Shown here: piece by piece, positions 8,960-17,755 of the stretch | How positions within the stretch are numbered: position 1 is the first letter of the stretch | How the letters are laid out: each line of letters opens with the position of its first letter | Source: Chitinophaga dinghuensis | GTDB lineage: Bacteria; Bacteroidota; Bacteroidia; Chitinophagales; Chitinophagaceae | Assembly: GCF_003259435.1 (NCBI RefSeq) | Contig: NZ_QLMA01000008.1 | Coordinates: 124,001-188,000, forward strand | Length of the DNA: 64,000 bases | Direction: 5' to 3' | Notes under the pieces: model-generated | Seen by the model: the letters and a program-made list of their open reading frames with translations, nothing else | Told to the model about the DNA's origin: nothing | The model's database searches: none | Made by a program: the position numbers and the translations under genes

Positions 8960-10288
8960 ATGAAACGAGATCAATCAGACATGTTACTGAAGTACACAGT
9001 AGTTACAGATCCAAGCCCTGTAAATATCAGCAGTGACAACGGATCTGTCACTGCTGATATCAAAATACAGGTAGCTGCGAATTCAGATGTCATGTGTAAA
9101 TATATATTAGTGGGGATACCAATGGGGGATGATCCTACAGACCTGTATGCTGCCAGTCCAGTCCCTACAGCTTCTTCTGATAATAGTGACTGGGTAATTA
9201 GTACAGATAATGTTCCTGGTATGTCTAATGACGATGGAGAAAATACCAAGAACTTTCTTTTTAAGAATATAGGTGATGTAACTGTAGATAATGCAGTGAC
9301 TTTTACAACTTCAGGTACCGTTAACAAACAGAGTGGCACAGTTCCGATCACCATCAGTGAACGTTCCACCAGTGTTGATGATGGTACTTATGCAACAAGA
9401 TCAATGACACAAAACATTACAAAAATGGGAGAAGAAGCTTTTTATCTGAATGCGGCAGTTATCACCTACCTTGATACTCCAGGTGTGCCGGTTCCATTAT
9501 TAGACAGAAACAGAGGTTTTCAGTTACAATGGCAAAGTAATGGTGAAGATTTCAAAATATATCCTGGCGTAGGTGGTACGCAATACAAAGACCTGGGTAC
9601 CCAAACTTTTTATGAGGAAACCAGCGGTTTGACTTCCGACAAGACTTATATCATTGAAGCTCAAAAGGGCACTGAATACCTATATCTGGAGTATGTTGCA
9701 ACTATAAATTCTCCAGATGAAACTTTTACCAATTTAGTTGCTACTAACTCTACAGGTCTATCAAATGGACATACGACCATTTTAAATCGCATGTATGTAC
9801 TGGCACAAAGTCAAATGCTTCAGACGCAGTACTACAAAGCGAATTCAGATGGGTTTGTTATTGTACGTATTTATCCAATATATGAATCCGACAAACAACT
9901 TTATGACATGATAACAATAGCAGGATTAGCAGTGGGGGGAAGCACTTTCGTTATCTCGGGAAGGTCAGACAGTTTAGGACAAACATATAACTCTATGACG
10001 ATCCCTGTGCGAAATGGAGATGTCTTTTCTTTCTCCTCATCATCGGAAGCCGACAGTGTAGGTGTATCTACAACCGTTTATTGGATGGGGTTAGGAAGCG
10101 GGGGGCCAACATCTGTTAGTCCAAATGAAATGGATATTCAACAAGCTCAAAAATTAGAAGCTGAAATAAAGGCAACACACAGTATGCGCAAACAAAAAGC
10201 TGCTCACTTTATTTCGGCCCTTGAAGAAGCCTTTGATAAAAAACTAAACAATGAAACCAGAGAATCATTGATTCAAAAATTACTCTAA
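8960..10288 (+). CDS. Hypothetical protein of unrecognised family (442 aa)
   Basis: I do not recognise a family. The 442-residue product has no signal peptide and no membrane segment. The first 350 residues are rich in Ser, Thr, Asp, Val and Gly and look like beta-sandwich material. The pattern SSDNGSVTADIKIQVAAN near residue 23, several aromatic-rich strands and a Gly/Ser-rich DVFSFSSSSEADSVGV section near 355 support this. The final 70 residues change character to a charged, helical tail (QQAQKLEAEIKATHSMRKQK.AH). The lack of export signal with beta-rich architecture recalls cytosolic lectin- or pore-former-like proteins, but that is only a structural impression. It follows a non-coding or decayed stretch of about 590 bases and stands alone. 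Confidence 0.7.
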   Translation: MKRDQSDMLLKYTVVTDPSPVNISSDNGSVTADIKIQVAANSDVMCKYILVGIPMGDDPTDLYAASPVPTASSDNSDWVISTDNVPGMSNDDGENTKNFLFKNIGDVTVDNAVTFTTSGTVNKQSGTVPITISERSTSVDDGTYATRSMTQNITKMGEEAFYLNAAVITYLDTPGVPVPLLDRNRGFQLQWQSNGEDFKIYPGVGGTQYKDLGTQTFYEETSGLTSDKTYIIEAQKGTEYLYLEYVATINSPDETFTNLVATNSTGLSNGHTTILNRMYVLAQSQMLQTQYYKANSDGFVIVRIYPIYESDKQLYDMITIAGLAVGGSTFVISGRSDSLGQTYNSMTIPVRNGDVFSFSSSSEADSVGVSTTVYWMGLGSGGPTSVSPNEMDIQQAQKLEAEIKATHSMRKQKAAHFISALEEAFDKKLNNETRESLIQKLL

Positions 10289-10412
10289 TACTTATACCAA
10301 GCCATCCTACGAATATCGCCACAGCACAAATTCAAACATTCATATTAATCAGATCAGCCATCCTTACTAATTATCCTTATCATTATTCTGGAAAAATTTT
10401 TAAATTTATTAC

Positions 10413-11897
10413 ATGAATAAGGTCACGCCAAAGGATATACGATATGCAGATCTGGCTGCCAAACGCTTTAACAAGCGTTACATGGGGCAGCCGGAATATA
10501 TTTGTTTGCCGAGGTCTGTTGATGAAGTCCTCGCGGCGGTACAGGAAGCTGTATTCAACAAAAAACGGCTGGTGGTACGTAGTGGAGGGCATTGCCTGGA
10601 GGGGTTTGTAGCTGATCCCGCGGTGCAGGTGCTGGTGGATATGTCGTTGATGACGAATGTATATTTCGATCAGGAGCGATTTGCCATTGTGGTAGAAGCG
10701 GGTGTGACTGTGGGGGAAATGTATCGCAGGTTATTCCTGGAATGGGGATTGGTATTGCCCGCGGGCGAGCATCCGGGCATTGGTGTGGGTGGGCATATAT
10801 TGGGGGGCGCTTTTGGTTTCATTTGCCGGGAATATGGGCTGGCAGCGGATTACCTTTACGCAGTAGAAGTGGTGACAGTAGATGCTGGCGGAACAGCCGT
10901 TAGTGTGATCGCAACGCGGGAAGAGACTGACCCCAACCGGGAGTTATGGTGGGCCCATACAGGAGCTGGCGGTGGTAACTTCGGGATTGTTACCCGTTAC
11001 TGGCTGCGCTCTCCGGGAGCGAGTGGTAAAGATCCACATCTGGCATTGCCCCAGGCGCCAGTTTATATTACTACGTTTCGGGTAGGCTGGGATTGGAAAG
11101 ATATAGATCAAACTACCTTTTCCAGGTTGATACAAAATTTTGGGAACTGGTGTGCGCAACATAGCGCGCCTGATACTGACTATACTCCCCTCTTCAGTAT
11201 ACTTTTCATGAATCACCGGAATATGGGCAAAGTGGAAATCAAGGGAGTATGTACAGGCAACCATGCAGCGCAACTGATAGCAGACCATCTGGCTGCCATC
11301 CAGGAAGGGCTGTCTACAGCAGGCATCGTACAAACGGAAGAATCGTCGTGGTTACAATTTGCGCTGAATCCTTTTCCGGAGTTATTTCAACCCGGCTTCG
11401 ATCAGGTACAGGCGAAGATAAAAGATGCTTACTTCCGAAAGCCATTGACTGCGGATCAGATCCATACCGCATACCAATATCTCACGGCCAACCTGCCTAT
11501 TGGCGGTCTGCTGGGTATGGCCACTTATGGCGGAAAAGTAAATGCCGTTCCCGCAGAAGCCACTGCTACCGCACAGCGGGATAGTATCATGGATGTGGCT
11601 TGTAACACCGGCTGGATAGATCCTTCCCGCGAGGCTGCCAGCCTGGAATGGATACGTAATTTTTACAGGGACCTTTTTCCGGAGAGTGGTGGCGTACCTG
11701 TTCCGAATGAACAAACAGATGGTTGTATGATCAATCATCCGGATACCGATATGACACAGGCGAAGTGGAATCAATCCGGCATAGCATGGCCGCTGCTGTA
11801 CTATAAGGAGCATTATCCGCGACTGCAAAAAGTGAAAAAGGCATATGATCCACTGAATTTTTTTCATCATGCTATGTCCATAGAGGCGGGAGATTAG
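10413..11897 (+). CDS. FAD-linked oxidoreductase, berberine-bridge-enzyme type
   Basis: A 494-residue flavoprotein of the PCMH/vanillyl-alcohol-oxidase superfamily. The FAD domain has PRSVDEV near residue 33 and RSGGHC near 56-61, whose His is the usual 8-alpha covalent FAD attachment site. It continues with VEAGVTVGEMYRRL, a GVGGHILGGAFG loop and GAGGGNFGIVT near residue 190. The last 50 residues (NHPDTDM, YYKEHYPRLQKVKKAYDPLNFFHH) are the BBE C-terminal domain. In bicovalent members a Cys sits in a GxCPxxGxGGH context; here that position is His (GEHPGIGVGGH), so only single covalent attachment is expected. Such enzymes oxidise sugars, alcohols or natural products with oxygen or another acceptor. 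No substrate can be assigned. No Sec signal is visible. Confidence 0.88.
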   Translation: MNKVTPKDIRYADLAAKRFNKRYMGQPEYICLPRSVDEVLAAVQEAVFNKKRLVVRSGGHCLEGFVADPAVQVLVDMSLMTNVYFDQERFAIVVEAGVTVGEMYRRLFLEWGLVLPAGEHPGIGVGGHILGGAFGFICREYGLAADYLYAVEVVTVDAGGTAVSVIATREETDPNRELWWAHTGAGGGNFGIVTRYWLRSPGASGKDPHLALPQAPVYITTFRVGWDWKDIDQTTFSRLIQNFGNWCAQHSAPDTDYTPLFSILFMNHRNMGKVEIKGVCTGNHAAQLIADHLAAIQEGLSTAGIVQTEESSWLQFALNPFPELFQPGFDQVQAKIKDAYFRKPLTADQIHTAYQYLTANLPIGGLLGMATYGGKVNAVPAEATATAQRDSIMDVACNTGWIDPSREAASLEWIRNFYRDLFPESGGVPVPNEQTDGCMINHPDTDMTQAKWNQSGIAWPLLYYKEHYPRLQKVKKAYDPLNFFHHAMSIEAGD

Positions 11898-11972
11898 AAA
11901 ATCCGGAGTAAGTTGCAGTGGAGCTGTTCGGGCAGTGCAGTATTCATCTCCCGTAAATAATTGGCCAGACCT

Positions 11973-12536
11973 ATGCATTCATTTTTATCTTTTGTTCATC
12001 AGTATATTCCACTCACACCTGCTGCGGAAGCGGCACTATCTGGTATTATCCATCGGCAAGAGTACCCTAAAGGACACCAGCTCACTACAGCGGGAACTAC
12101 CTGCAGGTATATCTGGTTTATTGAACAGGGATTGGCACGTACTTTCTATCTGAAGGATGGGAAGGATATTACAGATTGGATTAGTCCGGAAAACAGTATT
12201 TCCTGTTCTCTCGTCAGCTTTCTGACGCAGCGGCCGGATATCAGGTCTATAGAGCTGTTGGAGCATTCTGTGGTATGCAGTCTGTATTATGAAGACCTGG
12301 AAAGATTGTATCGCCAGTTTCATGAGATCGAGCGGTTGGGCCGGCTCCTCGTTAGTAATGGCTTAATTCTCATGCAGCAGCGATTTGATGAGCTTCACTT
12401 TGTTACTGCCCGCGAAAGATACCAGCAATTGCTGGACACCTATCCTGGTTTGCTGAATCGGGTGCCATTAGGTATGATTGCCTCTTATCTGGGAATTACA
12501 CAGGAAACCTTGAGCAGAATGAGGCGGCCAGGCTGA
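11973..12536 (+). CDS. Crp/Fnr-family transcriptional regulator
   Basis: A 187-residue protein with an N-terminal cyclic-nucleotide-binding-like beta-barrel (YPKGHQLTTAGTTCRYIWFIEQGLARTFY, read here as motifs KGH.L...G and GLAR.FY) and a C-terminal winged helix ending in IASYLGITQETLSRMR. This layout is common among Bacteroidota Crp-like regulators, which often lack the cAMP-binding residues; the canonical RPRSA-type phosphate-binding loop is not evident. I chose ATG at 11973 over an upstream TTG at 11961. It lies about 75 bases after the flavoprotein and 63 before the AhpD-like gene, and probably controls one or both. It is slightly short at the C-terminus (RMRRPG). Confidence 0.85.
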   Translation: MHSFLSFVHQYIPLTPAAEAALSGIIHRQEYPKGHQLTTAGTTCRYIWFIEQGLARTFYLKDGKDITDWISPENSISCSLVSFLTQRPDIRSIELLEHSVVCSLYYEDLERLYRQFHEIERLGRLLVSNGLILMQQRFDELHFVTARERYQQLLDTYPGLLNRVPLGMIASYLGITQETLSRMRRPG

Positions 12537-12599
12537 TTTTGATAAATGTCAAAGGACATCCAGGAGCGTTGCCTGAACTTTGCGTAAAAGATAAATTTT

Positions 12600-13133
12600 A
12601 TGCGACTGGCTCCTATTACTACTCCACATTCCTGGCTATTGAAAGCCGCCTATTTTGCGTCTAAAAGAACCTTCGGTAAGGTATTGGGCGCGTTACAGAT
12701 CATCTATGCCCGCCATACGCCTATTTTCCGTGTAATGTTGAGGATACTGAAAACAGAAAAACGACTTAGTCTGGATGAAAATACCAAAATACTCATTCAC
12801 AACTTTGTATCGCATCTGAATGATTGTCCTTTCTGTTCCAATACCAGTGCCTATATGGCCAGCAAAAGTCAGTTCGACAGACAGAAAATGCAGGATTTGC
12901 TGAACTACAGCGACAGTGCCACTTTCTCCTTAAAAGAGAAGGCATTGATGGAATACCTGGAATCTGTTACCTATACCAAAAATGCTTCTGACGACTGTTT
13001 CCAGCGATTGAAATTATATTTTAACGAGCGGGAAATAGTAGAAATCACCTGGCTTTGTGCCGTGGAAAATTACTTCAATATGCAGGCAAAACCTTTGGGG
13101 ATTCCCTCCGATGAGCTAAAGGCGTATGTTTAA
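12600..13133 (+). CDS. AhpD-like / carboxymuconolactone decarboxylase-family protein
   Basis: A 177-residue helical protein with the AhpD-type CxxC centre: HLNDCPFCSNTSAYMA near residues 72-87, with two Cys separated by Pro-Phe and the usual upstream His. A typical N-terminal half (ILKTEKRLSLDENTKILIHNFV) and a second helix pair follow. AhpD-like proteins use the CxxC thiols for disulfide exchange or peroxide reduction. The exact substrate is unknown. Its position directly after a Crp-like regulator, as a probable two-gene unit, suggests that regulator controls it. A strong hairpin terminator follows. Confidence 0.8.
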   Translation: MRLAPITTPHSWLLKAAYFASKRTFGKVLGALQIIYARHTPIFRVMLRILKTEKRLSLDENTKILIHNFVSHLNDCPFCSNTSAYMASKSQFDRQKMQDLLNYSDSATFSLKEKALMEYLESVTYTKNASDDCFQRLKLYFNEREIVEITWLCAVENYFNMQAKPLGIPSDELKAYV

Positions 13134-13170
13134 TATAATAAAATGCAGTCTGACAATTGCTATATTCAGT

Positions 13171-13206
13171 GCAAAACCTGCGTTAAACGCAGGTTTTGCC
13201 GTTTTA
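13171..13206 (+). terminator. Rho-independent terminator after the AhpD-like gene
   Basis: A perfect 13-bp stem (13171-13183 with 13187-13199, loop TAA) is followed by CGTTTT. It begins 38 bases after the stop. Confidence 0.85.
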
Positions 13207-13315
13207 ATTGAAAATTGTCGGCATTATTATTTGTCATATACACAATTATAAGTGAGATATCGGAAGCAGGATATGCTGTTTGTCTCCCCCAATTATTTAT
13301 TATATTAATCGTTTA

Positions 13316-14665
13316 ATGGCATATACATTTCTACTTATGTACAGGAAAGTGATCCTTTTCACCATCGGGACTTTATTGTGTTGCAGTATACATGCTGTAG
13401 GACAGGGCTTGCCATACAAACAGGACCTGGATACGCTGTTACATGCATTACAAGATAATTACCCATCTTTATACCGGTTTCATACCCCTGCGGAGATAAA
13501 GCGCATGTACCATACATATGCGCAACAAATAAATGCTACCACGAGTAGGCGTGACTGTTATAAACTCACCAAGTATTTTCTCAGCAGTTTACAGGATGGG
13601 CATTTAGGCTGTACGCCACCCGATACATTAAAAAAGCTATTTGATGAAGAAGAAAAAATCTTTCCAGTGGCCATGGTATTCCTGGCAGGGAAGGCTTATG
13701 TAGACTGTGATCCATCGGGGAAGTTGCCGGTGGGAACTGAAATACTTTCGATTAATGAGAAGCCGGTTGCTGGAATTGTGGAAAAGCTGTTTCAATATAT
13801 TGTTTCAGACGGGGAGATCAATAGTAAGAAGTATCGTATTCTGGATCGGAACTTCTCCTTTTATTATCAGCTTGTTTACGGTCCTCATGCAGGGTACCAT
13901 ATAACGTACAGGGATATACGTGGAGCGGTGGCTATGGTGGATATTTACGGGGAGACACGTAGTCATCTATCCTGCACCAATCATTTACAGCCAGCAGATA
14001 CACCTCTTTTGGTATTTAGTTACCCGCAGCCACATACTGCATTGCTGACTATCCGGACTTTTGCGCAGGATGATCTGGAGGCTGCCGGACTGGATTTTGC
14101 GCATTTCCTGGATAGTGCATTTCATCAGCTGCAACAGCAGGATATCAAGGCGTTGATAATAGATGTAAGAGGAAATGGTGGCGGCCGGGATGTATATGGC
14201 GCGTTGCTATATGCTTACCTGACAGATCGGCCTTTTCGGTATTACGCGCAATTATCCACCACCAGTAGGCTATTAACGGCAGCAGATCATCCTAATCTGG
14301 CCATGCAACAGCCACAGGCAGCGAATTTTAAAGGGAAGGTATTCTTACTGACAGATGGTCTGAGCTTCTCTGTGACAAGTGAGTTTTGTGCCGTTGTACG
14401 TAGTCATCGGCGTGCATTGTTTATAGGAACAGAAACCGGGGGTGGTTATTGTGGCAATACCTCCGGCAGTTTCAAGGAGGTGCTGCTCCCCTATTCTCAT
14501 ATCAGTGTAGCTTTCCCAACAGTGCGGTATACTATGGCTGTACAAGATAATGGAAAAATGAAAAGAGGCATCATACCGGATTACGAGGTAACACCCACCA
14601 TAGGGCAATTGATTAGTCATAGAGATATGGCTTTAGAATTGGCATTAGAAAAATGCCAATTCTAA
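13316..14665 (+). CDS. S41-family (tail-specific/C-terminal processing) peptidase, exported
   Basis: About 449 residues from the ATG at 13316; a second ATG at 13337 gives an even cleaner Sec signal peptide (MYRKVILFTIGTLLCC...HAVGQG). An upstream TTG was rejected. After the signal comes the helical region typical of S41 proteins, with LLSSLQDGHLGC-like DGH near residue 95, followed by a PDZ-like segment (GKLPVGTEILSINEKPV). The catalytic core shows ALIIDVRGNGGG near residue 285 and LTDGLSFSVTSEFCA, in which the nucleophilic Ser is expected. The following ETGGGYCGNTSG is typical. The protein is probably periplasmic and cleaves unfolded or tagged proteins, or is one of the many Bacteroidota S41 paralogues of unknown target. 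Its 3' end is embedded in a perfect hairpin. Confidence 0.88.
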   Translation: MAYTFLLMYRKVILFTIGTLLCCSIHAVGQGLPYKQDLDTLLHALQDNYPSLYRFHTPAEIKRMYHTYAQQINATTSRRDCYKLTKYFLSSLQDGHLGCTPPDTLKKLFDEEEKIFPVAMVFLAGKAYVDCDPSGKLPVGTEILSINEKPVAGIVEKLFQYIVSDGEINSKKYRILDRNFSFYYQLVYGPHAGYHITYRDIRGAVAMVDIYGETRSHLSCTNHLQPADTPLLVFSYPQPHTALLTIRTFAQDDLEAAGLDFAHFLDSAFHQLQQQDIKALIIDVRGNGGGRDVYGALLYAYLTDRPFRYYAQLSTTSRLLTAADHPNLAMQQPQAANFKGKVFLLTDGLSFSVTSEFCAVVRSHRRALFIGTETGGGYCGNTSGSFKEVLLPYSHISVAFPTVRYTMAVQDNGKMKRGIIPDYEVTPTIGQLISHRDMALELALEKCQF

Positions 14666-14667
14666 AG
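14631..14667. terminator. 16-bp perfect hairpin spanning the S41 stop codon, between convergent genes
   Basis: Arms 14631-14646 and 14652-14667 are perfect inverted copies with loop AGAAA. The right arm contains the last codons and the TAA of the S41 gene; the convergent hydrolase gene ends only eight bases downstream. No long T run follows on either strand, so it may be a 3'-end stabiliser or a bidirectional barrier. Confidence 0.6.
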
Positions 14668-14673
14668 TCGGGC

Positions 14674-15702
14674 CTACAGCAATTTCTTACGTACCCAGCT
14701 CAATAACGCTTCTTTGCATTCAGGTGCATAGGGCACTTGAGAAGAAGGGCCATGGTAGCATATATCTGCCAGTTTAAAGCTATGTGTAGCGCCTGTAATA
14801 GTGAGGGTATCGAAGTTGGCCGGGATATTACCGGGAAAATATTTCTTCAGGGATGCCTTGCACCATTCAGGGCTTACCAATGCATCGTGGGAACCCCATA
14901 GGAACAGAATGGGCGCATTTATCTTTTTGAGGTATATACCAGGATCGAAGTCTTTTATGACTTGTAATTGTGCCCAGTTTGGCTGAAAGGGGAAGAAGCG
15001 GGTTACGAACAGATCCATGCTTACCTGTCTCTCTGCCTTTTTCATAGCATCTGCTTCGTTGGCTCCTGCGCAGCGATATTGATTCACATAATCGTTGACC
15101 AGCTGTTCGCGTACAGGGAATGCGGGGCCCGCCATGGAGATGCCCGCAACAAATGTTTCGGGGTATTGCGCCAGTCCTACTTGTGTAATCCAGCCACCCT
15201 GGCTATGTCCGGCGATGGCCATGCGATGCCCATCAATGTAGGGTAAGGTTGCGGCATAGTCTGCCGCCGCTTTGGCATCAGCGGCTCTTTGTTCAAAATC
15301 AGCCGAATACCAGTCTCCTTCTGAGGCGCCGAGGCCGCGCTTTTCGAAGCATAGCACAGCGATGCTGTCCATTGGCAGATTTTGCAAGAGTAGCGTATCT
15401 ATCATCTTGGCGTAATTCCGCATGGTAGACCCATCTCCGGAGCCCACGCAGAAAACGATCAGCGGTACTTTCCGCTCACTGGGAGCAGTGGTAAAGATTT
15501 TACCTTTTAATGCTGCGCCACCGCTATTGAAGGTAATATCTCTTCCTTTATTCATGGCGGTAGTATCGGGAGAAGACAGCGCTTTCTTCCCGAAGAAGAG
15601 CCGTGGATGCAGCATGTTGGCGTACAGAGATACCAATGCTATCAGTAAGAATAAGGCCAGGAGTAATTTGACGAATTTTTTCAATGCTAGATAATTTGCC
15701 AA
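14674..15702 (-). CDS. Alpha/beta hydrolase, membrane-anchored or exported
   Basis: A 342-residue serine hydrolase. The first 30 residues (KKFVKLLLALFLLIALVSLYA) form a signal-anchor or uncleaved membrane segment, so the catalytic domain is expected in the periplasm. The hydrolase core has an oxyanion-side FCVGSGDGS stretch, FEKRGLGASEGDW, and the nucleophile elbow GHSQGG near residue 167. A later LWGSHDALVSP carries the acid and GATHS the catalytic His. It resembles dienelactone-hydrolase or acyl-peptidase-like family proteins (DUF-type BAAT/S9-like). The substrate is unknown. It converges on the S41 gene, with 8 bases between stops. Confidence 0.85.
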   Translation of the reverse strand: MANYLALKKFVKLLLALFLLIALVSLYANMLHPRLFFGKKALSSPDTTAMNKGRDITFNSGGAALKGKIFTTAPSERKVPLIVFCVGSGDGSTMRNYAKMIDTLLLQNLPMDSIAVLCFEKRGLGASEGDWYSADFEQRAADAKAAADYAATLPYIDGHRMAIAGHSQGGWITQVGLAQYPETFVAGISMAGPAFPVREQLVNDYVNQYRCAGANEADAMKKAERQVSMDLFVTRFFPFQPNWAQLQVIKDFDPGIYLKKINAPILFLWGSHDALVSPEWCKASLKKYFPGNIPANFDTLTITGATHSFKLADICYHGPSSQVPYAPECKEALLSWVRKKLL

Positions 15703-15753
15703 AAATTAGGTCTTTTTACCGGTACTTGATATCCCCTTTCGGTAGTATACTGC

Positions 15754-17631
15754 TTAATTTATGGGTGTGAGGAAGACAGCCTGCCCTCCGGATGGGAGTA
15801 AGTGGGCATCCAGCACGGAGTTGGCATCTACGGTGACTTGTCTTACTGATACTTTTGTACGTACCGGGGAAGATGGGTCATCGTAGTAGATGGTGGCTCG
15901 ATACTTTTTGCCCGGAGTAAGGAATGAACAGGGAATATGCGTGTCTCTCCCATCATTATTGGTAATGCTTCCTACAAACCAGTTGTTATTATTTCTGCGG
16001 GCAATGGTCACATATTGTCCGATTTCTCCCGCTAAAACCTTCGTATCCTCCCAGACAGTGGGTACGCGGTCAAAGAAATCCAGTTCTGGTTCATCCTGGG
16101 AATCTTCCGGCTTGTCGTACCAGTACATAAATTGTAATGGGCTATAGTATACCACAGATAAGGCCATTTGGTGTACGGAAGTGGTTTTCAGGATATTTTT
16201 ATTCTGAGTTGCTGCCAGGCGTTTTTTCAGTTCCGGGCGGTGATAATAACAGATGGTATAGTCTGCCGCTCCGCATAAAAAGCGGGTGAAAGGCAGTACG
16301 GTATTGTGTGTAGCGTCCGGCATTTCTTCATTTCCCCTGATTCCTTCCTGGGTGAGCAGGTTGGGATATGTTCTGCTGAAACCGGTGGGCCTGTATTCAT
16401 CGTGGATATCCACCATCAGATGGTACTTTGCGCATTTTTTCACGGCATCGTGGAGCCATTTGGTCCATTCGAAGGAGCCTACGTTTACAAAGCCAAATTT
16501 GACACCGGCGATGCCCCATTTTTCATATAGAGGCAGGATGCTGTCCAGTTGTTTTCCCAATGCCTTTTTATTCACGTATACCCAAACGCCTATACGTTTT
16601 TGTTTAGCATACTGCACTACTTCCTGCATGTTCAGGTCATTTACAGGATTACGTGCGGGGTCCACATTTACGTGGGTGGCATCGGAGGCGGTATCTTCTT
16701 CCGGGCCGTACCAGCCGGCATCAAAATGTATGTATTGTAGATGGCGTTTCACCGCGAAGTCGACCAGCTGCTTTGCTCCGGCTGTAGACAGCGACATTTC
16801 CCTCATTACCTTCCCGGGCTTAATCCATGCGGTTTGTGGGATAGCGCAGGGTGCATTCAAATTCAGCAACAGGTCATCATTTTGTAACAGATCCGTTGCT
16901 TTAGCAGCCAGCATGATTACTCTCCATGGCGTGGCGAAGGGTACCGGCAGCTGCACTTTATCATACATGGAACAGGCAATCGTATTGGGCTTGGTGGGAT
17001 GTAAAATAAATTTTGTTCTACAGTAATCCACTACCGCAGCTTCAGCCAGTGCAGCGTAGATACCATTAGGCAATTGCAGCGTGAGGGGACGCTCTGCTTC
17101 TCCGGGCCATTTGTCCATCGGCAGGAGTTGGTAAGCACCTTGGGCTCTACCGGTAAACCAGGCTTTTGTACCTGCCGGGAGGGAGAACTCCGTGAGGTCC
17201 TGGCTAACAGCCATCGTTTTGTTCGAGGAAGATGTTGGAAATGTATAACGGATTGCGATGCCTTCATTATAGGCTCGTGCTTCTATTTGCATGGTGGCAT
17301 GGGGAGCGCCGCCTTTGATGAAAGTGAAGATCAATGCCTGGTAGTGGTCGCGTATACGGTTTCGTTCTCCGTAGACGGGCTTCCACCATTCATCCTTGGC
17401 GACTTTTCTCACAGATTGGAGTTTCAGGCCACGCTGCCAGCCTTCCACGCCGAGAACAGATGTTGTGATAGTTGGTTGTTGCTGATATGCCACATCGTAA
17501 TGAATGACACTATCTGTAACGGCCAAACGAAAAATCACTTTACCATCTGGGGATGATAAGGAGGCGGCGCTTTGTCCGATGGTTTCGATAGAGGTAAATA
17601 ATGACGCCAGCAAAAGAAACAGTCTGTACAT
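15754..17631 (-). CDS. Glycoside hydrolase family 97 (SusB-like)
   Basis: A 625-residue protein with a Sec signal (MYRLFLLLASLFTSIETIGQS). It has the three-part GH97 layout: an N-terminal beta-sandwich (LSSPDGKVIFRLAV..., then KLQSVRK.., then EARAYNEGIAIRYTFP), a central TIM barrel from about residue 260 (WIKPGKVMREM, HFDAGWYGPE, YAKQKRIGVWVYVN, GVKFGFVNVG) and a C-terminal beta-domain. Retaining GH97 enzymes have an Asp nucleophile in the GVKxDF position; here it is Gly (GVKFGF). This points to the inverting, Glu-dependent branch that includes alpha-glucosidase SusB, with candidate Glu in LTQEGIRGNEEM. That residue comparison is from memory. It is probably a periplasmic alpha-glycosidase. 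No susCD pair is adjacent. Confidence 0.92.
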   Translation of the reverse strand: MYRLFLLLASLFTSIETIGQSAASLSSPDGKVIFRLAVTDSVIHYDVAYQQQPTITTSVLGVEGWQRGLKLQSVRKVAKDEWWKPVYGERNRIRDHYQALIFTFIKGGAPHATMQIEARAYNEGIAIRYTFPTSSSNKTMAVSQDLTEFSLPAGTKAWFTGRAQGAYQLLPMDKWPGEAERPLTLQLPNGIYAALAEAAVVDYCRTKFILHPTKPNTIACSMYDKVQLPVPFATPWRVIMLAAKATDLLQNDDLLLNLNAPCAIPQTAWIKPGKVMREMSLSTAGAKQLVDFAVKRHLQYIHFDAGWYGPEEDTASDATHVNVDPARNPVNDLNMQEVVQYAKQKRIGVWVYVNKKALGKQLDSILPLYEKWGIAGVKFGFVNVGSFEWTKWLHDAVKKCAKYHLMVDIHDEYRPTGFSRTYPNLLTQEGIRGNEEMPDATHNTVLPFTRFLCGAADYTICYYHRPELKKRLAATQNKNILKTTSVHQMALSVVYYSPLQFMYWYDKPEDSQDEPELDFFDRVPTVWEDTKVLAGEIGQYVTIARRNNNNWFVGSITNNDGRDTHIPCSFLTPGKKYRATIYYDDPSSPVRTKVSVRQVTVDANSVLDAHLLPSGGQAVFLTPIN

Positions 17632-17755
17632 TTTATCCTTGTATTAACGCTAAATCGTAAAGGGTGATTGATCCAGCGATAAAGGTATTGGTAAATGACA
17701 GTATATACTTCCAGCAGGTTGACAATTATCACCGTTATTTTGACATCAGGAGTGT

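Noticed and set aside
8705..8974. An 89-codon minus-strand frame before the 442-residue gene
   Set aside because: It would need a TTG start inside the next gene and shows no family resemblance.
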